This document shows, one piece after another, positions 1 to 11,492 of a stretch of DNA of 64,000 bases. Source of the DNA: Acanthochromis polyacanthus. Taxonomy: Eukaryota > Chordata > Actinopteri > Pomacentridae. The notes below the pieces were generated by a model. The model searched no databases. It was given only the letters and a program-made list of their open reading frames with translations, and was not told the DNA's origin. The stretch covers positions 13,129,361 through 13,193,360 of the forward strand of contig NC_067120.1 in assembly GCF_021347895.1 (NCBI RefSeq), read 5' to 3'. The first letter of the stretch is position 1. Each line of letters opens with the position of its first letter. The position numbers and the translations under genes were made by a program.

Positions 1-1359
1 CGATGAAAATAAATACTTACTGTGAAAGTATTTAAAGACATTGAATATTGTGCAAAATGATGTGAGTCAGCAGCTTCAGTGTGACTGGGTTTGGTTTGGG
101 TGAACCCTGTTGTTGATGTACTGCCACAGCCTTTATACATTTTTATGTATGAATTTACTACACTTACAAGGCAGGGCAATAACTTAACCTTCTTCCTTAA
201 AAGATCCAACTTTAGTTTGTGTGGTGTGTCAGGATTACTGCACAGATGTGAAAATAAATGGGAATTTACAAAAATTTCTAGATCTTGACAAGTGGTAAAA
301 TACGATATTGTTCAGTTCCAGATACCTGCGACTGTGCCTTTTGTAGACACACTGTGATGTGTAAATTGTGATACACAAATGATAAACTGAGGCTTTATAT
401 TATTGAAATTTCACTTATTTTGCTTAAGAAAGTTAAGGTTGTTCATAATATTTAGTAACAAGATAGTTTATAAAATGTGAACATTGTCAGAATGTACTTT
501 ATTGCACTAAAACAAAGGGGAAAATTTGTAGTTGTTGTTTATCAGTTATGTTATGATTTTACTGATCCGGCCTACTTGAGATCACATTAAGCTGAATGCG
601 GCCCCTGAACTAAAATGAGTTTGACACCCCCTTCTTAGAGCATTAAATCTTATTTGTTGTTTATAGAAGTGGTGTGAATGGGTTGAGATGAACTATAGAG
701 GAGAGGAGATCAAGTCATTGTTCTCTTTTCAGGAACTGGATTCTGTTTAAGAGTAACTTCTAATCAAATTCAACTACTCTCGGTTTTTTGGTCTTTCTTT
801 TCATTTGTGTTTTGCGTTTTTTCTTTTTTAAATTTATTGTCTCAGATACAACAGTAATTGGTCTTTGCTGGCTACCAAAGCATCTTCAAAGAAACACAAG
901 CTCTATAAGAGCATCAGTCACCTTTGGAAACTTTGTTGTAGGAGGTGGCTGTGAATTTGTTGGTGATCTATTCTAGTTATTTGTCAGGAAGCATGTCCAA
1001 AATGTTAATCTCACAATTAGAAGACGTTTATTGTACCAGAATTTGCACATGGCTAATTTTCATAAAACACTAATTTAACTGTTGGTGTAGTTTGCTTTTT
1101 TTCCCTGTCTGTTAATCTGCTGATCAGTTTCTGCTGTACAGTTACTGCAACATAAACATGCACTTTATTAAACCCTTAAAGGCCATAAATATAACACACA
1201 GTCTGTTAGGATAGATTTTTGCACGGGGCTGTTTTCTTCATTAATGCACTCCACTTTGGGTTATTTGGATGAATGCCACCTTTTACATTACAGCATATTA
1301 GTATTATGTGTTTTTTAAAATGTGTTTTCCGATACCGTAATTGTTTTCTCTTTTCTTAG
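1..1359. other. Probable incenp intron, no exon recognised
   Basis: No exon with a convincing acceptor, open frame and donor was found in this AT-rich stretch. It probably is an intron of the incenp gene that begins to the left of the window. At about 565-632 there is a short piece typical of an interspersed repeat tail (a segment around 'cggcccctgaactaaaatg' at 599-617, ending in 'gtttgacacccc'). The short open frames here are not supported by splice sites or recognisable protein sequence. Confidence 0.5.
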
Positions 1360-4300
1360 ACAAAAGAGCGTCACAAGTTGGAAGCCCTTAAAAAGAAGAT
1401 GGAGCAAGAGGAGGAAAGGATGAAGAAAATGGAGGAGGAGAAGAAAAGAAAACAGGATGAACTTAAAAGGTTAACCCTTCATCTCAAACCCTTGTAGGGT
1501 CTAAAGCAATCCAGTAATTACTTGCCTTTGTTTTTTTGAAACTCACTCCTAAAGTGTGTGTTCTAGGAAGAGGGACGAGAGGTTAAAAAGAGTGTTTGAG
1601 GCCAAAGTAAAAGAAGAGCAGAGGGAGGAAGAAAAGAAAAAGAAGATTGAGCAAAAAATGGCTCAGATCGATGAGAAAAATGATAAGGTAAGACACTGAT
1701 GGCTCCAAGTCTGGATGTTGACCTAAACGGACTGAACCCTTTTGTTTGATCCTTAAATCCATGCCTCTCCTTGCAGCGTCAAGCCGAGGAGAAGGCCAAG
1801 AAGAAGGTGACCCTGAAGCGCCTAGAGGAGCAGGAGCAGAAGAAGAAACTGGAAGAAGAAGCCAAAAAGAAGAAGATTCAACAGGCAGTGAGACAACGCT
1901 CTAATATTAGATTTATTCATATAATCCTTTGTCACTGTAGCGGTTTGTTTTCTTTGGCGCACACTAAATCAGGTGTGTATGGATGTAATAACACGACAGA
2001 CTGTATATATGGGGTTTTCACTCCATGGAGGAATTGTTTTGAATGTCTTCATGGAAAGTTTTTCACTTTGTCATGTGTCCAACCAGTTATTTACTGATTA
2101 AAATGTGTTTTCCATTACACAAGCCAATCTTTTCTTATGTTATGGCTTTTTTTTTTTTTTTTAAACTTTCAGGAGGAGGAGAAGCGGCAGCTGGAGTTAC
2201 TGGCTAAGAAGAAGGCCGAGGAGGAGGAACAGCGAGCTCGTAAGCTGGCTGAAGCTCGCAAAGCTCTGGAGTTGAAGAGGGAACAGGAGAGAGAGCTGGA
2301 AAGAGAACGACAAGCTGCTGCTGAAAGGTCATCTATTGTGTTTAATACTCCTTACAGCTGGGGTGGTTACGGAGAACGAATAAGAACCTGGTTATTTAAC
2401 TGGGCAACATTCAGCATTTTCACTTGCCTTGCTGCTAATGATAATGGTGTCATTAATGTTGTGTTCACTTTCTCTAGACTGTAGTTACACTGAACACGTC
2501 AAAATGTTCAGTGAGCTCATGTAATAAGCTGAAAGAAAAGCTTACATTTCCTGCCATGGTAAAAATGCAAAGTGTCTAGCTTCTATATCGGCTCCAGTCA
2601 GTTTGCTTTACTGGGTTTTTGGCCAGCGACTCCACTGCCCGTATTAGGACAACCATGTGACTTCATTCAAACCATCACTCGTTTTCAGGTTTAAAAAGCG
2701 TAATTTAACTGTTACAGGCTACAGCACCAGACAGAGTTTACACACTGACGTTAATTTAAGTGCTGCTGGTCCCGTCATCTTCCTGCTGTCAACAATTAGC
2801 GGCTCTCTGCTTTGAACTCTATGACGTGTATTTCAAACCATTAGCAGATCACCTGCTGTGCTTATCTTGCACGACTTCATCCAGGCCTCGTTATGTTTTA
2901 TTTCGTTAGTTTGGATTTTTTTGCCCAGCACACAGACACGTAATGACCAAATAAAGATAGTCACTGAATTTGACACAAATTATATCGCATTACAGTAGGA
3001 AATGATCACGTTATAGTTTTATAAAATAAATGGATAAAGGGTGCTGTGAAGAGGAAGAATATCAAAAAGGCTACATATATTGATAAGATTTCAACGACAC
3101 CCATCCATACCTATCAACGGAACCATAATAGCAATGACAAACTCAGTCACCTGAGTATCTTTTAAATGTTGCATATGTAGTGTAACTCTAACATGAGTTT
3201 TGTTTTGCTTCCAGGGAGCGAGTGGAAAAAGAAAAGGCTATCGCTCTGCAACGTGAACTGGAGCGAGCAGCGAGAGAAAAGGAGATTAGGGAACTGGAGC
3301 AGAGAAGGAAAGCACTTGAAGAAAAAAGAAAACTGGTAAGAAACTGAAATATGAAACAAAGATGTTTTACATGATGTGCAAAAATACAATGAGTTTTACA
3401 CTACAGGGATCAAGTTTAGATGTTTAGTCCACTCATATTTGCTTAATGTAGAAAGAGCTTCAGTAGCTCTGAGTTCGACTCTCCAGCTGCTCACCTTGGT
3501 TATTGATGTGATTTATGTTTTATTTTTTTCCATCAGGAGGAGCAGCAAAGACTGGCTGCAAAAGAGAAAGCTCTTAAAGAGACCGAAGCCGCCAAGCTGA
3601 AGGAGGCTACACAGGTACACCGACAGTGGAAAATAATGATTGACTGAATAAACACAGGCACAGTTTAGAGCGAGGCAAAGCTGAATTCTAGCGTAATTAT
3701 TCTTAGTTTACGGATTCAGCCAAATTACGACCAGCCAGGAAGGTAGTTTTAGCTTTATTTGCCTTAGTTGTTCTTTTGTATTGTATGAATAAAAAGTGGT
3801 TGGTTGTTTTTTGTTGATTATTCCCTGTCGTTTGGGTGAAAAATTTATTAAAGGGCATAAAACCTTTCAGAAAACCCATGAAAACAGAATAATTTAATCA
3901 CTATTTCATTTTTTTTAAATTATATTTAACCATATCATTCCAGTATTCTTTAGCTAAATGTACCTTTTTATCCTTTCTTCCAATCTCTAATGAAGACCCG
4001 TGCTGCTCTAAATATGACCGTGGACATTGAGGTAAGAATCTAACTGCACACGCTGTCGCTTTTATCCTCAATCTTTGGCAGACACGTGGATACACTGGAA
4101 AAAATAAAGTCAGTGTTTGCAACTTGTGCATGTAGTGCAACAAAAGCTATGATGTGGCATAGGCAAATCAGTTATGAGGAATGTCTATGTGGTGTTTTTC
4201 TTTGACAGAAAAAGTGCTGGCAGGGCACTGGATGGTTTTTCATCCTATTGCTTTATCAGAAATGTGTGTGGAATTTGTTTCTTTACCAACAATATCTTGA

Positions 4301-5045
4301 CATCATATCACCACTCTGTTGTTATATGATGGATGGACTAAAATCTGTTATTGTTATTGTTTTTATTATTATTTAGATTTTATTTTATTTTTCTATATTT
4401 GGGTTTATATATTTATATACGAATGCACACAAAATTATATATATATTTGTATATTTTATTTATTTTTTGCTCATTTTCTTCTATATTTGGGTTTATATGT
4501 TATCATTATTTATATTTTTATTTTTTTGTTAATTTTTTTCTATATTTGGGTCTTACTGGGTTAAAAAGAGCATCAGTGATTGCAGCAACACCTTTCTGTA
4601 AAGTTGGAAAAATGTCTAACTTGATGAGGACAGTAATGCAGAAAAGCAAGTGTGTTGAATGAGGTGCATTTTCTCAAGGTGGCCTTATACTCTGTCTCCA
4701 CTGGGTCAATTAATCAAAGACAACAGGGCTTAGAAAAAACATTGAATGGACACTCAGTCTAGTTGTTAAATCCCGTGAATCATTTACCTGAATGTTTGGA
4801 GGGCTTTGTGTTTGAGTTATTCTTTCTGTTGAAATACTCATTGTCCACTTTTTGTTTTCAGCGCTCAGTTTTGAACACACCCGTAGGAAAAGGTGGTGGC
4901 ATCAGCGTCGTGGATTGTGAGGTAAGCATGAATGATTCAATTTCGGCCCACCTAGTTCATCTTTTTCTATCGAAAAACGGAACAGGAAAAACTGCATTAG
5001 TATAAAATGTTATAATGGGGTTTTCTATCCTCCTCTTGCAGCAGT

Positions 5046-5091
<46 letters not shown>

Positions 5092-7364
5092 TGAATAAAA
5101 AGTGGTTGGTTGTTTTTTGTTGATTATTCCCTGTCGTTTGGGTGAAAAATTCATTAAAGGGCATAAAACCTTTCAGAAAACCCATGAAAACAGAATAATT
5201 TAATCACTATTTCATTTTTTAAAACGATATTTAACCATATCATTCCAGTATTCTTTAGCTAAATGTACCTTTTTATCCTTTCTTCCAATCTCTAATGAAG
5301 ACCCGTGCTGCTCTAAATGTGACCGTGGACATTGAGGTAAGAATCTAACTGCACACACTGTCGCTTTTATCCTCAATCTTTGGCAGACATGTGGATACAC
5401 TGGAAAAAATAAAGTCAGTGTTTGCAACCTGTGCATGTAGTGCAACAAAAGCTATGATGTGGCATAGGCAAATCAGTTATGAGGAATGTCTATGTGGTGC
5501 TTTTCTTTGACAAAAAAAGTGCTGGCAGGGCACTGGACGGAATTTGTTTCTTTACCAACAATATCTTGACATCATATCACGACTCTGTTATATGATGGAT
5601 GGACTAAAATCTCCCTTTGCTGTGATTATCTTTAAAATATACTGCTAATAATAGACAGGCATGGCCAGAACCAGATGCTCCATTTTCTTGGTAACCAGGC
5701 TGACGAGTTCCACTCGTGTTCAGAAGCCTTAACCCTGTAAAACCCACTGTTGCAGAAAGAAATCAGTTTTATATATGTATGCATTTTATTTTTGCTAATT
5801 TTCTTCTATATTTAGGTTTATGTATTATTATTATTGCTGTTATTTTTATTATTTAGATTTTGTATTTTATTTTTTTCCTATATTGGGGTTTATATATTTA
5901 TATACATATGCACACAAAATTATATGTTTTTCTAGATTTTATTTTTATTTGCTCATTTTCTTCTATATTTGGATTTATATATTATCATCATTATTTTTTT
6001 TATTATTTTTCATTTTATGTTTTTGCTCTTTTTTTCCCCCTATATTTGGGTCTTACTGGGTTAAAAAGAGCATCAGTGATTGCAGCAACACCTTTCTGTA
6101 AAGTTGGAAAATTTCTAACTTGATGAGGACAGTAATGCAGAAAAGCAAGTGTGTTGAATGAGGTGCATTTTCTCAAGGTGGCCTTATACTCTGTCTTTTC
6201 TGGGTCAATTAATCAAAGACAACAGGGCTTAGAAAAAAAATTGAATGGACACTCAGTCTAGTTGTTACATCCCATGAATCATTTACCTGAATGTTTGGAG
6301 GGCTTTGTGTTTGAGTTATTCTGTGATGTTCTGTTGAAATACTCATTGTCCACTTTTTGTTTTTCAGCGCTCAGTTTTGAACACACCCGTAGGAAAAGGT
6401 GGTGGCATAAACGTCGTGGATTGTGAGGTAAGCATGAATGATTCAATTTCGGCCCACCTAGTTCATCTTTTTCTATCGAAAAACGGAACAGGAAAAACTG
6501 CATTAGTATAAAACATTATAATGGGGTTTTCTATCCTCCTCCTGCAGCAGTCCTCACCACAGTCATACGTCATCACACCAAAAGGCAACAACAAACCTTT
6601 GATTACGTCCAAAAGTCTTGAGGATTACGGGATGGACCAAAACAGTGACGACTCCACTGATGACGAGTCTGCACCGAGGAAAGCTATTCCATCCTGGGCG
6701 GAAGGTGTGCAGGAATTACTGCATTTATGTATTTATTGTGATAGTGCACAGAGTCTTCAGTAAACACGTTGTATTGTGGCTCATTAATCCAACACATACT
6801 GTCTAAAACATGCAACTTTATCCTGAGTCTGTTAGCATGATATCAAACATGAAAGAATCAGCCCAGCCAACATTATCTTAATTACCTCACCACTCACAGC
6901 TAACGAGGTCTGCCTGCATAAGTGGTGATTGCAGCCAACAAAATTAATGGTTACACGATTAAAATCAAGAACATATTGTTTTGATAATGAGTAAGAACTT
7001 TGATGGTGAAAGTGCTCCACTTACTGTCAGTTGCATTATGTGAACAATTACAGCAGCAGTATCTATGGTGCAGTCCGCTGAAATGTGACTTATTCCAGAT
7101 TGATTTCAGCCCACAGTCATGACTGTAAATAATAAATGCTGGTTAGCTGTTTTTAAACACACCTATTTGACGAATGTTTTTTCTCCAGGGCCCAATCTGC
7201 AGCAGATCATCATGAAGCAGTACTTCAACCCTCCTGATTTAGACTCTTTCTTCGGAATAGTTGAGCCACCGAAACTGGAAAGCATCTTTTACAAGAGCAA
7301 GCCTCGGTATTTTAAACGCACCAGCTCAGCGGTGTGGAACTCGCCTCCTGGTGGAACCAAGTAA
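1360..7364 (+). CDS. incenp: Inner centromere protein INCENP, 3' part (partial)
   Basis: Scaffold subunit of the chromosomal passenger complex; its C-terminal IN-box binds and activates Aurora B kinase. Coding exons read as 1360-1469, 1567-1687, 1777-1887, 2173-2327, 3215-3335, 3537-3614, 3996-4031, 4862-4921, 6548-6704 and 7189-7364 (stop TAA at 7362). Phases agree throughout. The first six exons encode a long Glu/Lys/Arg-rich stretch, the single alpha-helix known in INCENP. The last two encode the IN-box, with '[14 protein letters not shown]', 'IPSWAE', 'FFGIVEPP' and '[19 protein letters not shown]', the last containing the conserved TSS motif that Aurora B phosphorylates. Two small exons, 3996-4031 and 4862-4921, recur at 5301-5336 and 6368-6427 inside a tandem duplication. 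The N-terminal centromere-targeting and HP1-binding parts lie outside the window to the left. Confidence 0.95.
5049..5088. repeat. (TA)n microsatellite at duplication junction
   Basis: A nearly pure TA dinucleotide tract of about 40 bp sits exactly between the two duplication copies. It begins where copy 1 stops, inside the start of a duplicated exon, and ends where copy 2 begins. Confidence 0.9.
5301..5336 (+). other. incenp: Duplicated incenp exon (12 codons)
   Basis: This is the second copy of the exon at 3996-4031. Both are 36 bp, both follow the same acceptor sequence ending 'aatgaag' and both are followed by 'gtaag'. They translate to [12 protein letters not shown] (copy 1) and [12 protein letters not shown] (copy 2). 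The length is a multiple of three, so including either or both copies keeps the incenp frame. Whether both are spliced in cannot be told from the sequence. Confidence 0.8.
5729..6064. mobile_element. TTAA-flanked MITE, family 2
   Basis: The element starts TTAACCCTGTAAAACCCA and ends with the near-complement of it, 'tgggtcttactgggttaa', so it has imperfect inverted ends of about 15 bp flanked by TTAA. TTAA targets and CCC termini are features of piggyBac-type non-autonomous elements. The interior is AT-rich with repeated 'tctatatttgggt'-like units and no coding sequence. The right part of a second copy is at about 4345-4564 in duplication copy 1; a short relative is at 34170-34331. Confidence 0.6.
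6368..6427 (+). other. incenp: Duplicated incenp exon (20 codons)
   Basis: This is the second copy of the exon at 4862-4921. Both are 60 bp with a 'tttcag' acceptor and a 'gtaagc' donor, and both are phase 0. The only residue difference seen is Ser in copy 1 versus Asn in copy 2 within GGGI(S/N)VVDCE. The second copy is next to the following exon at 6548, so a transcript could use copy 1, copy 2 or both without breaking the frame. Confidence 0.8.
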
Positions 7365-7429
7365 TGTCTGTACACTCATGCAGATGTACACGCTGCTGTA
7401 TAAACTTTAATCCTTGAAAGTCTGTTTTC

Positions 7430-7435
7430 AATAAA
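7430..7435 (+). terminator. incenp polyadenylation signal
   Basis: AATAAA lies 66 bases after the incenp stop codon. This fits a very short 3' UTR. Confidence 0.6.
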
Positions 7436-9300
7436 GTAACTTGTTTTTTCCTGAATGATTTTAATTGTATTTTTGTTTAAGATTTTTAGTTGCTGGTGTT
7501 GTTTTTTTTTTTTTTTTCCAGAGATGACCACATTTTCATATGCCAGACTTTCATTTGTTTGGTTCTGATTTTAAGTTACTTTTGTAGAATTTTGACTTTT
7601 TACTGTGAGAAAGCAGAACAACTAGTTTTGGTGATGGGACTATTGTTGTTGTATCAGGAAAATAAGGCAGCAGGTTCTAATATTTATGGGTGTTTTGCTT
7701 TGCCATGTCAATATTAAAGGGCTGATTTTGTCTGATGATTTTGTCACCTGGTAGCTCTTAGCAATGTGATTTTCTTTTGTCTTTTAAATGAAATTCAGTG
7801 CTGTTTAAAGCTAGTGGTAATTTACAGATAAAAAATAAACCAATGAAAATGCACAATTGCGAATTTCCAAACTCTGTGGTTGAAAGCTGCACAAGAGATT
7901 CTGTAGTGAGGTTATTGTCTGCTTCATGCTTGTCCTTTCTCAGAACAGGAATGCGCATTACCTGCATATGTCAGATTTACAAAAGGGGGCACTAAGAATG
8001 TGTCCTGACAGCTTTTTCAAATGAATGATTTTTACGTTATGTTTATTTGCACAATAGGACAACATGCAGCGCAGTGTAAATACAGACAAAAACACACTAA
8101 TCAGGATGTTTCATGGAAACGGTATTCTGTGGCTTCTTTCAGCAGCGCAATGTGCCGTGCCACAAAGCAAAAATTGTTTGGTAATGGTTTGAGGAGCAAA
8201 CAACCAGTTTGATGTGTTGACTTGGCATCCAAATCTCAGTCCAATTTAGCATCTGTGGAATGCGATGGACAAACAAGTCCGATTCATGGAGGCCGCACCT
8301 CACAACTTGCAGGATTTAAAGGATCTTCTGCTAACATCTTGGTGCCAGATACCTTCAGGGGTCCAGTGGAGTCCATGCATCCACAGGTCAGGGCTGTTTT
8401 GGCAGCAAAAGTGGGACCAAGACAATGTTAGGCAGGTGGTCATAATATTATGCTTGATTGGTGCATATCATTAAGTTACAAAAAAAGTAAGCTTAAAGCT
8501 GAGTCTAACATGACCCAACAGCATCCATTAATAATGTAATAGAAAGTTCCCAGCTCTTTCTGCTGTTGTCCATCTATACTTGTGGATTAAACTGGCTAAT
8601 GCAGATTCTGATGCAAAATTATGACAAATGTGGTACTTGATAAACTAAGACTAAGCAAGAGCCAACTTGTGGTGAGATTGTGGCTTAACTGGAGCAGTTT
8701 CTAATGCCTAATTCCCTTCTATCTTGGACATCATGTTTTTTTGAATTGCTGTTTATTTTGATGCTGCACATGTGAAAAAGAAAACAGTAAATAGTGTAAA
8801 TACTAAACTTTTAGAACATGTTTTTCATCTGAGGCATTACGCTCCCAGCACTTTTCAGTACAAAGTGATGCCCTTATTACTATGAAAAGCTGTGTTGTTC
8901 GGTATTAAATACACAAGTATTTCCATGAAATGGCTATGAAATAAAATCATAACTAAACATGAAAAAATGTAACAATTTTATTCATTTTATTTTAAAAATA
9001 ATATTTTTATATTTATTCCATTTCAGAGGGCTTACATTTTCTAATGGCATATTTATTTATTTATTTCAGGCTTTATTTGGTAGCCATGTTTATTTAATTG
9101 TAACATTTATGTAACATTGAATAAAAAGCCTTAAATCTGAACACATATAGTAAACTTTGCGAAACTTGGAAATAGCAGGTTTACATTCAGTCGTGTAATG
9201 AAATGATTAATGGCAAAGGAGATAAACACTATATTATTGCTTGTGAACCCAGATGCTGTGCCTCAAATCTTTATGAATCCATCTACTGCTGTTGGCAGAC
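7436..9300. other. Intergenic region between incenp and fth1
   Basis: No gene is recognised. It contains a Tc1-like remnant at about 8108-8472 and otherwise AT-rich unique-looking sequence. Open frames here are short and lack splice support. Confidence 0.6.
8108..8472 (+). mobile_element. Degraded Tc1-like transposase 3' remnant
   Basis: The segment resembles the last third of a fish Tc1/mariner-like transposase gene followed by its right end. Pieces readable in shifting frames include 'FMEAAPHNLQDLKDLLLTSWCQIP' and 'VRAVLAAKVGP', and the end reads 'aggtggtcataatattatgc'. The start near 8108 reads 'tcatggaaacggtattctg'. It carries frameshifts and has lost the left part, so it is a dead copy. 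Related remnants are at about 18985-19398 and 32700-34167. Confidence 0.7.
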
Positions 9301-9531
9301 TATAAACGTGAGTATAAGGCCATTTTAAAATATAATTTAAATTTATCCGTGACGCAGCTTTACCCGCAAACGTCTCTCCGTCCTGTCGAAGTCAGACTGC
9401 GCTGCTGACAGCAGGTACCGTTAACTACTGAACTAGTCTGTGTTTTTGGACATATAACGCCGTAAACGTCGGAGTGCAACACAACCAGCATCCATTTCTT
9501 CTGTAATACGCGAGGAGTCGTCGAAAAGCAG
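9301..9531 (+). promoter_or_regulatory. Probable fth1 promoter and 5' UTR exon
   Basis: TATA-like motifs lie at 9301-9307 (tataaac) and 9313-9319 (tataagg). Downstream, GTGACGCAGC at 9349-9358 matches the antioxidant response element consensus RTGACNNNGC, a type of site known in ferritin promoters. A CpG-containing segment then runs to a good donor, 'aagcag|gtgag', after 9531. The next acceptor on this strand ahead of a recognised gene is at 11490, two bases before the ferritin start codon, so this is most likely its untranslated first exon. No CAGUGN iron-responsive hairpin is visible between 9340 and 9531. Confidence 0.5.
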
Positions 9532-10390
9532 GTGAGTTTATTCAAATAACAGCTCGACCTCACAGCTAGCTAAGTAACTGTCCTGTTGTTTACAAGATGA
9601 GCTGATGGAGATTTACATGCTAACAGTGACTAGCATCGTTAGATAACTTAACTAGTAAGCTAGTTAGCTCGTTATCTACCCGGTTTAAGTGGGACATGTT
9701 AGTCTGCATCAGTAAAGTCAGTATTATCACCGGTCAAGGCTGCTTTCTCCTTCAATATAGTGTCCAGTCTCCGTGTTAGCATCATTTATGAGACCAGCTC
9801 AACTTTATTTGCATTAGCAGGTGAACAATATTTGTTTCATTTTTTGTGAGGTTTTGATAAATTACTGTAGCCGCGTGTGTTCTCATGTTCACATCTTTTA
9901 AAACATTCAGAGCAGTAACTAGCTGTAAACTGAAGACTTAAGTTAGTTAAGTATGTATGACTAATAACGTCTCTATTAAATAAGCAGTTAACCAGCTTTT
10001 TCTCCGTTATTGTGACTTGAAGGTCATTTAATCTGGATCGATATGAATGCAGTTATGCTCTTAAAGGGTTAATGCGCACAAACCCGTGAGCTCACAGACC
10101 TGGAGTCAGCTTGTTTTGATGTATACTACAGGCCAGAAGTTTGGAGGAAAGATCACATTTGTACAAAAGAAAATGTAGTTTCATTGGTATACTTTGCAAT
10201 CACTGTAAATATCAAGTAAAGAGTTTGTATCTGTACTCTTGTCTCTTTACTCAGCTGCTTCTTTGTAGACATTGCTGTAGTAGTTACAGACATATGGACA
10301 CAGTTGAGATTTGTTGGGATTTTTGTGTAAAAACTCTAAAAAGCCAAAAAGCTAAAGAAAATAATGTTTTTCACTTTTGCACTGAAGCTG

Positions 10391-10739
10391 TCCATCCATC
10401 CATCCATTCTCTATACACCGCTTTATCCTCATTAGGGTCGCAGGGGGTGCTGGAGCCTATCTCAGCTGACTCGGGCGAAGGCAGGGGACACCCTGGACAG
10501 GTCGCCAGTCTGTCGCAGGGCTACACATACAAACAATCACATTCACACAATTTAGAGTAACCAGTTAACCTCAGCATGTTTTTGGACTGTGGGAGGAAGC
10601 CGGAGTACCCGGAGAAAACCCACGCATGCACAGGGAGAACATGCAAACTCCATGCAGAAAGATCCCAGGCCCACCTCGGGATTCAAACCAGGGATCTTCT
10701 TGCTGCAAGGCGAAGTGCTAACCACTTATGCCACTATGC
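10391..10739 (-). mobile_element. tRNA-derived SINE with 13-bp target duplication
   Basis: On the minus strand the element starts near a tRNA-like head: a box A-like 'tggttagc', then a box B-like 'ggtttgaatcc'. It has a conserved body and ends in (GGAT)n, seen on the plus strand as TCCATCCATCC. It is flanked by the perfect 13-bp repeat 'tgcactgaagctg' at 10378-10390 and 10740-10752, which shows target-primed insertion. It lies in the presumed first intron of fth1. Other copies are at 17852-17977, 38812-39114 and, older, 36174-36381. Confidence 0.85.
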
Positions 10740-11492
10740 TGCACTGAAGCTGTGACTCTTGTAAATCTTCTCAACTCTAAAACTAAGCCAATCTTTTTGT
10801 TTCTTCATATTTATTCAATAATTGTAAGAAAGACATTGTGAACAGGAACCTGAAGTTGCTTCCAAACTTGGATGGATGCTTTGTTAGAAAGTAATAGTCC
10901 ACTGAAGGTTGACTGCAGAAAAGCATCCAGGGATGCAGGTAAATTATCTCCATCACCTTCACTGTATAAAGGTGATGTCAGAAATGACAAAGATATATCT
11001 CTAAACTTGAATGTATACTGAACATAAATATAAATGCAGAATCCACTATTTTTTGATTCTATCCATTATTTCCAACATTGAAGAATAAATATTGTTTTTT
11101 CCAACCCACAGAATCCCTACAACAAAGTGGGCTTCATGAAACAACAATGTTCGCACTATACTGGGAATGATAATTGGTAGATGTGTAGTGTTGTCATAGA
11201 GTAGAAACACAAGTCAGTAAGGAGTAAAACATCTGCAAAGCATAGAATTAATGAGCTTGTGGCATGTTGTCCCGCTATTTCTGAAGGGCTTGGTGAAGTT
11301 GGACATTCAAATGTACCTTTAGTTGTACCAGGCATTAAAATGAACAAGAAATTGAAGAAACAAGGTTGGTCTAATCATTTTTCCCATGACTGTATATGTT
11401 ACTCCAGTTATGTACTGCCCTGCATTTGACCAACACAAGAATCTGAGGTTGTTTTTTTCACTCACATATTAATTGTCTTAACCTATACAGAA

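Larger units (their letters stand above)
3783..6554 (+). repeat. Tandem duplication inside incenp, two copies
   Basis: Copy 1 is about 3783-5048 and copy 2 about 5089-6554. Both start at 'gtatgaataaaaagtgg' and end at 'gcagcagtcct', which is the first bases of the next incenp exon; the junction is filled by a (TA)n tract at 5049-5088. The copies are near-identical over most of their length, including two small exons with their splice sites. Copy 2 keeps a segment of about 240 bp, including the left half of a TTAA-flanked MITE, that is missing from copy 1 near 4344. Copy 1 therefore seems to have lost it after the duplication. The duplicate also creates a cut-off start of the 6548 exon at 5040-5048. 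Confidence 0.93.

Noticed and set aside
4319..4662. Tyr/Phe-rich frames of 81 and 103 codons
   Set aside because: Low-complexity AT-rich intron sequence, partly MITE.
9617..9636. A CAGTGA loop with a short stem resembling an iron-responsive element
   Set aside because: It lies after the probable exon 1 donor at 9531, has no bulged C, and the closing pair next to the loop is a mismatch.
10141..10560. A 139-codon plus-strand frame near fth1
   Set aside because: Its second half is the SINE and its first half has no recognisable protein sequence or splice sites.
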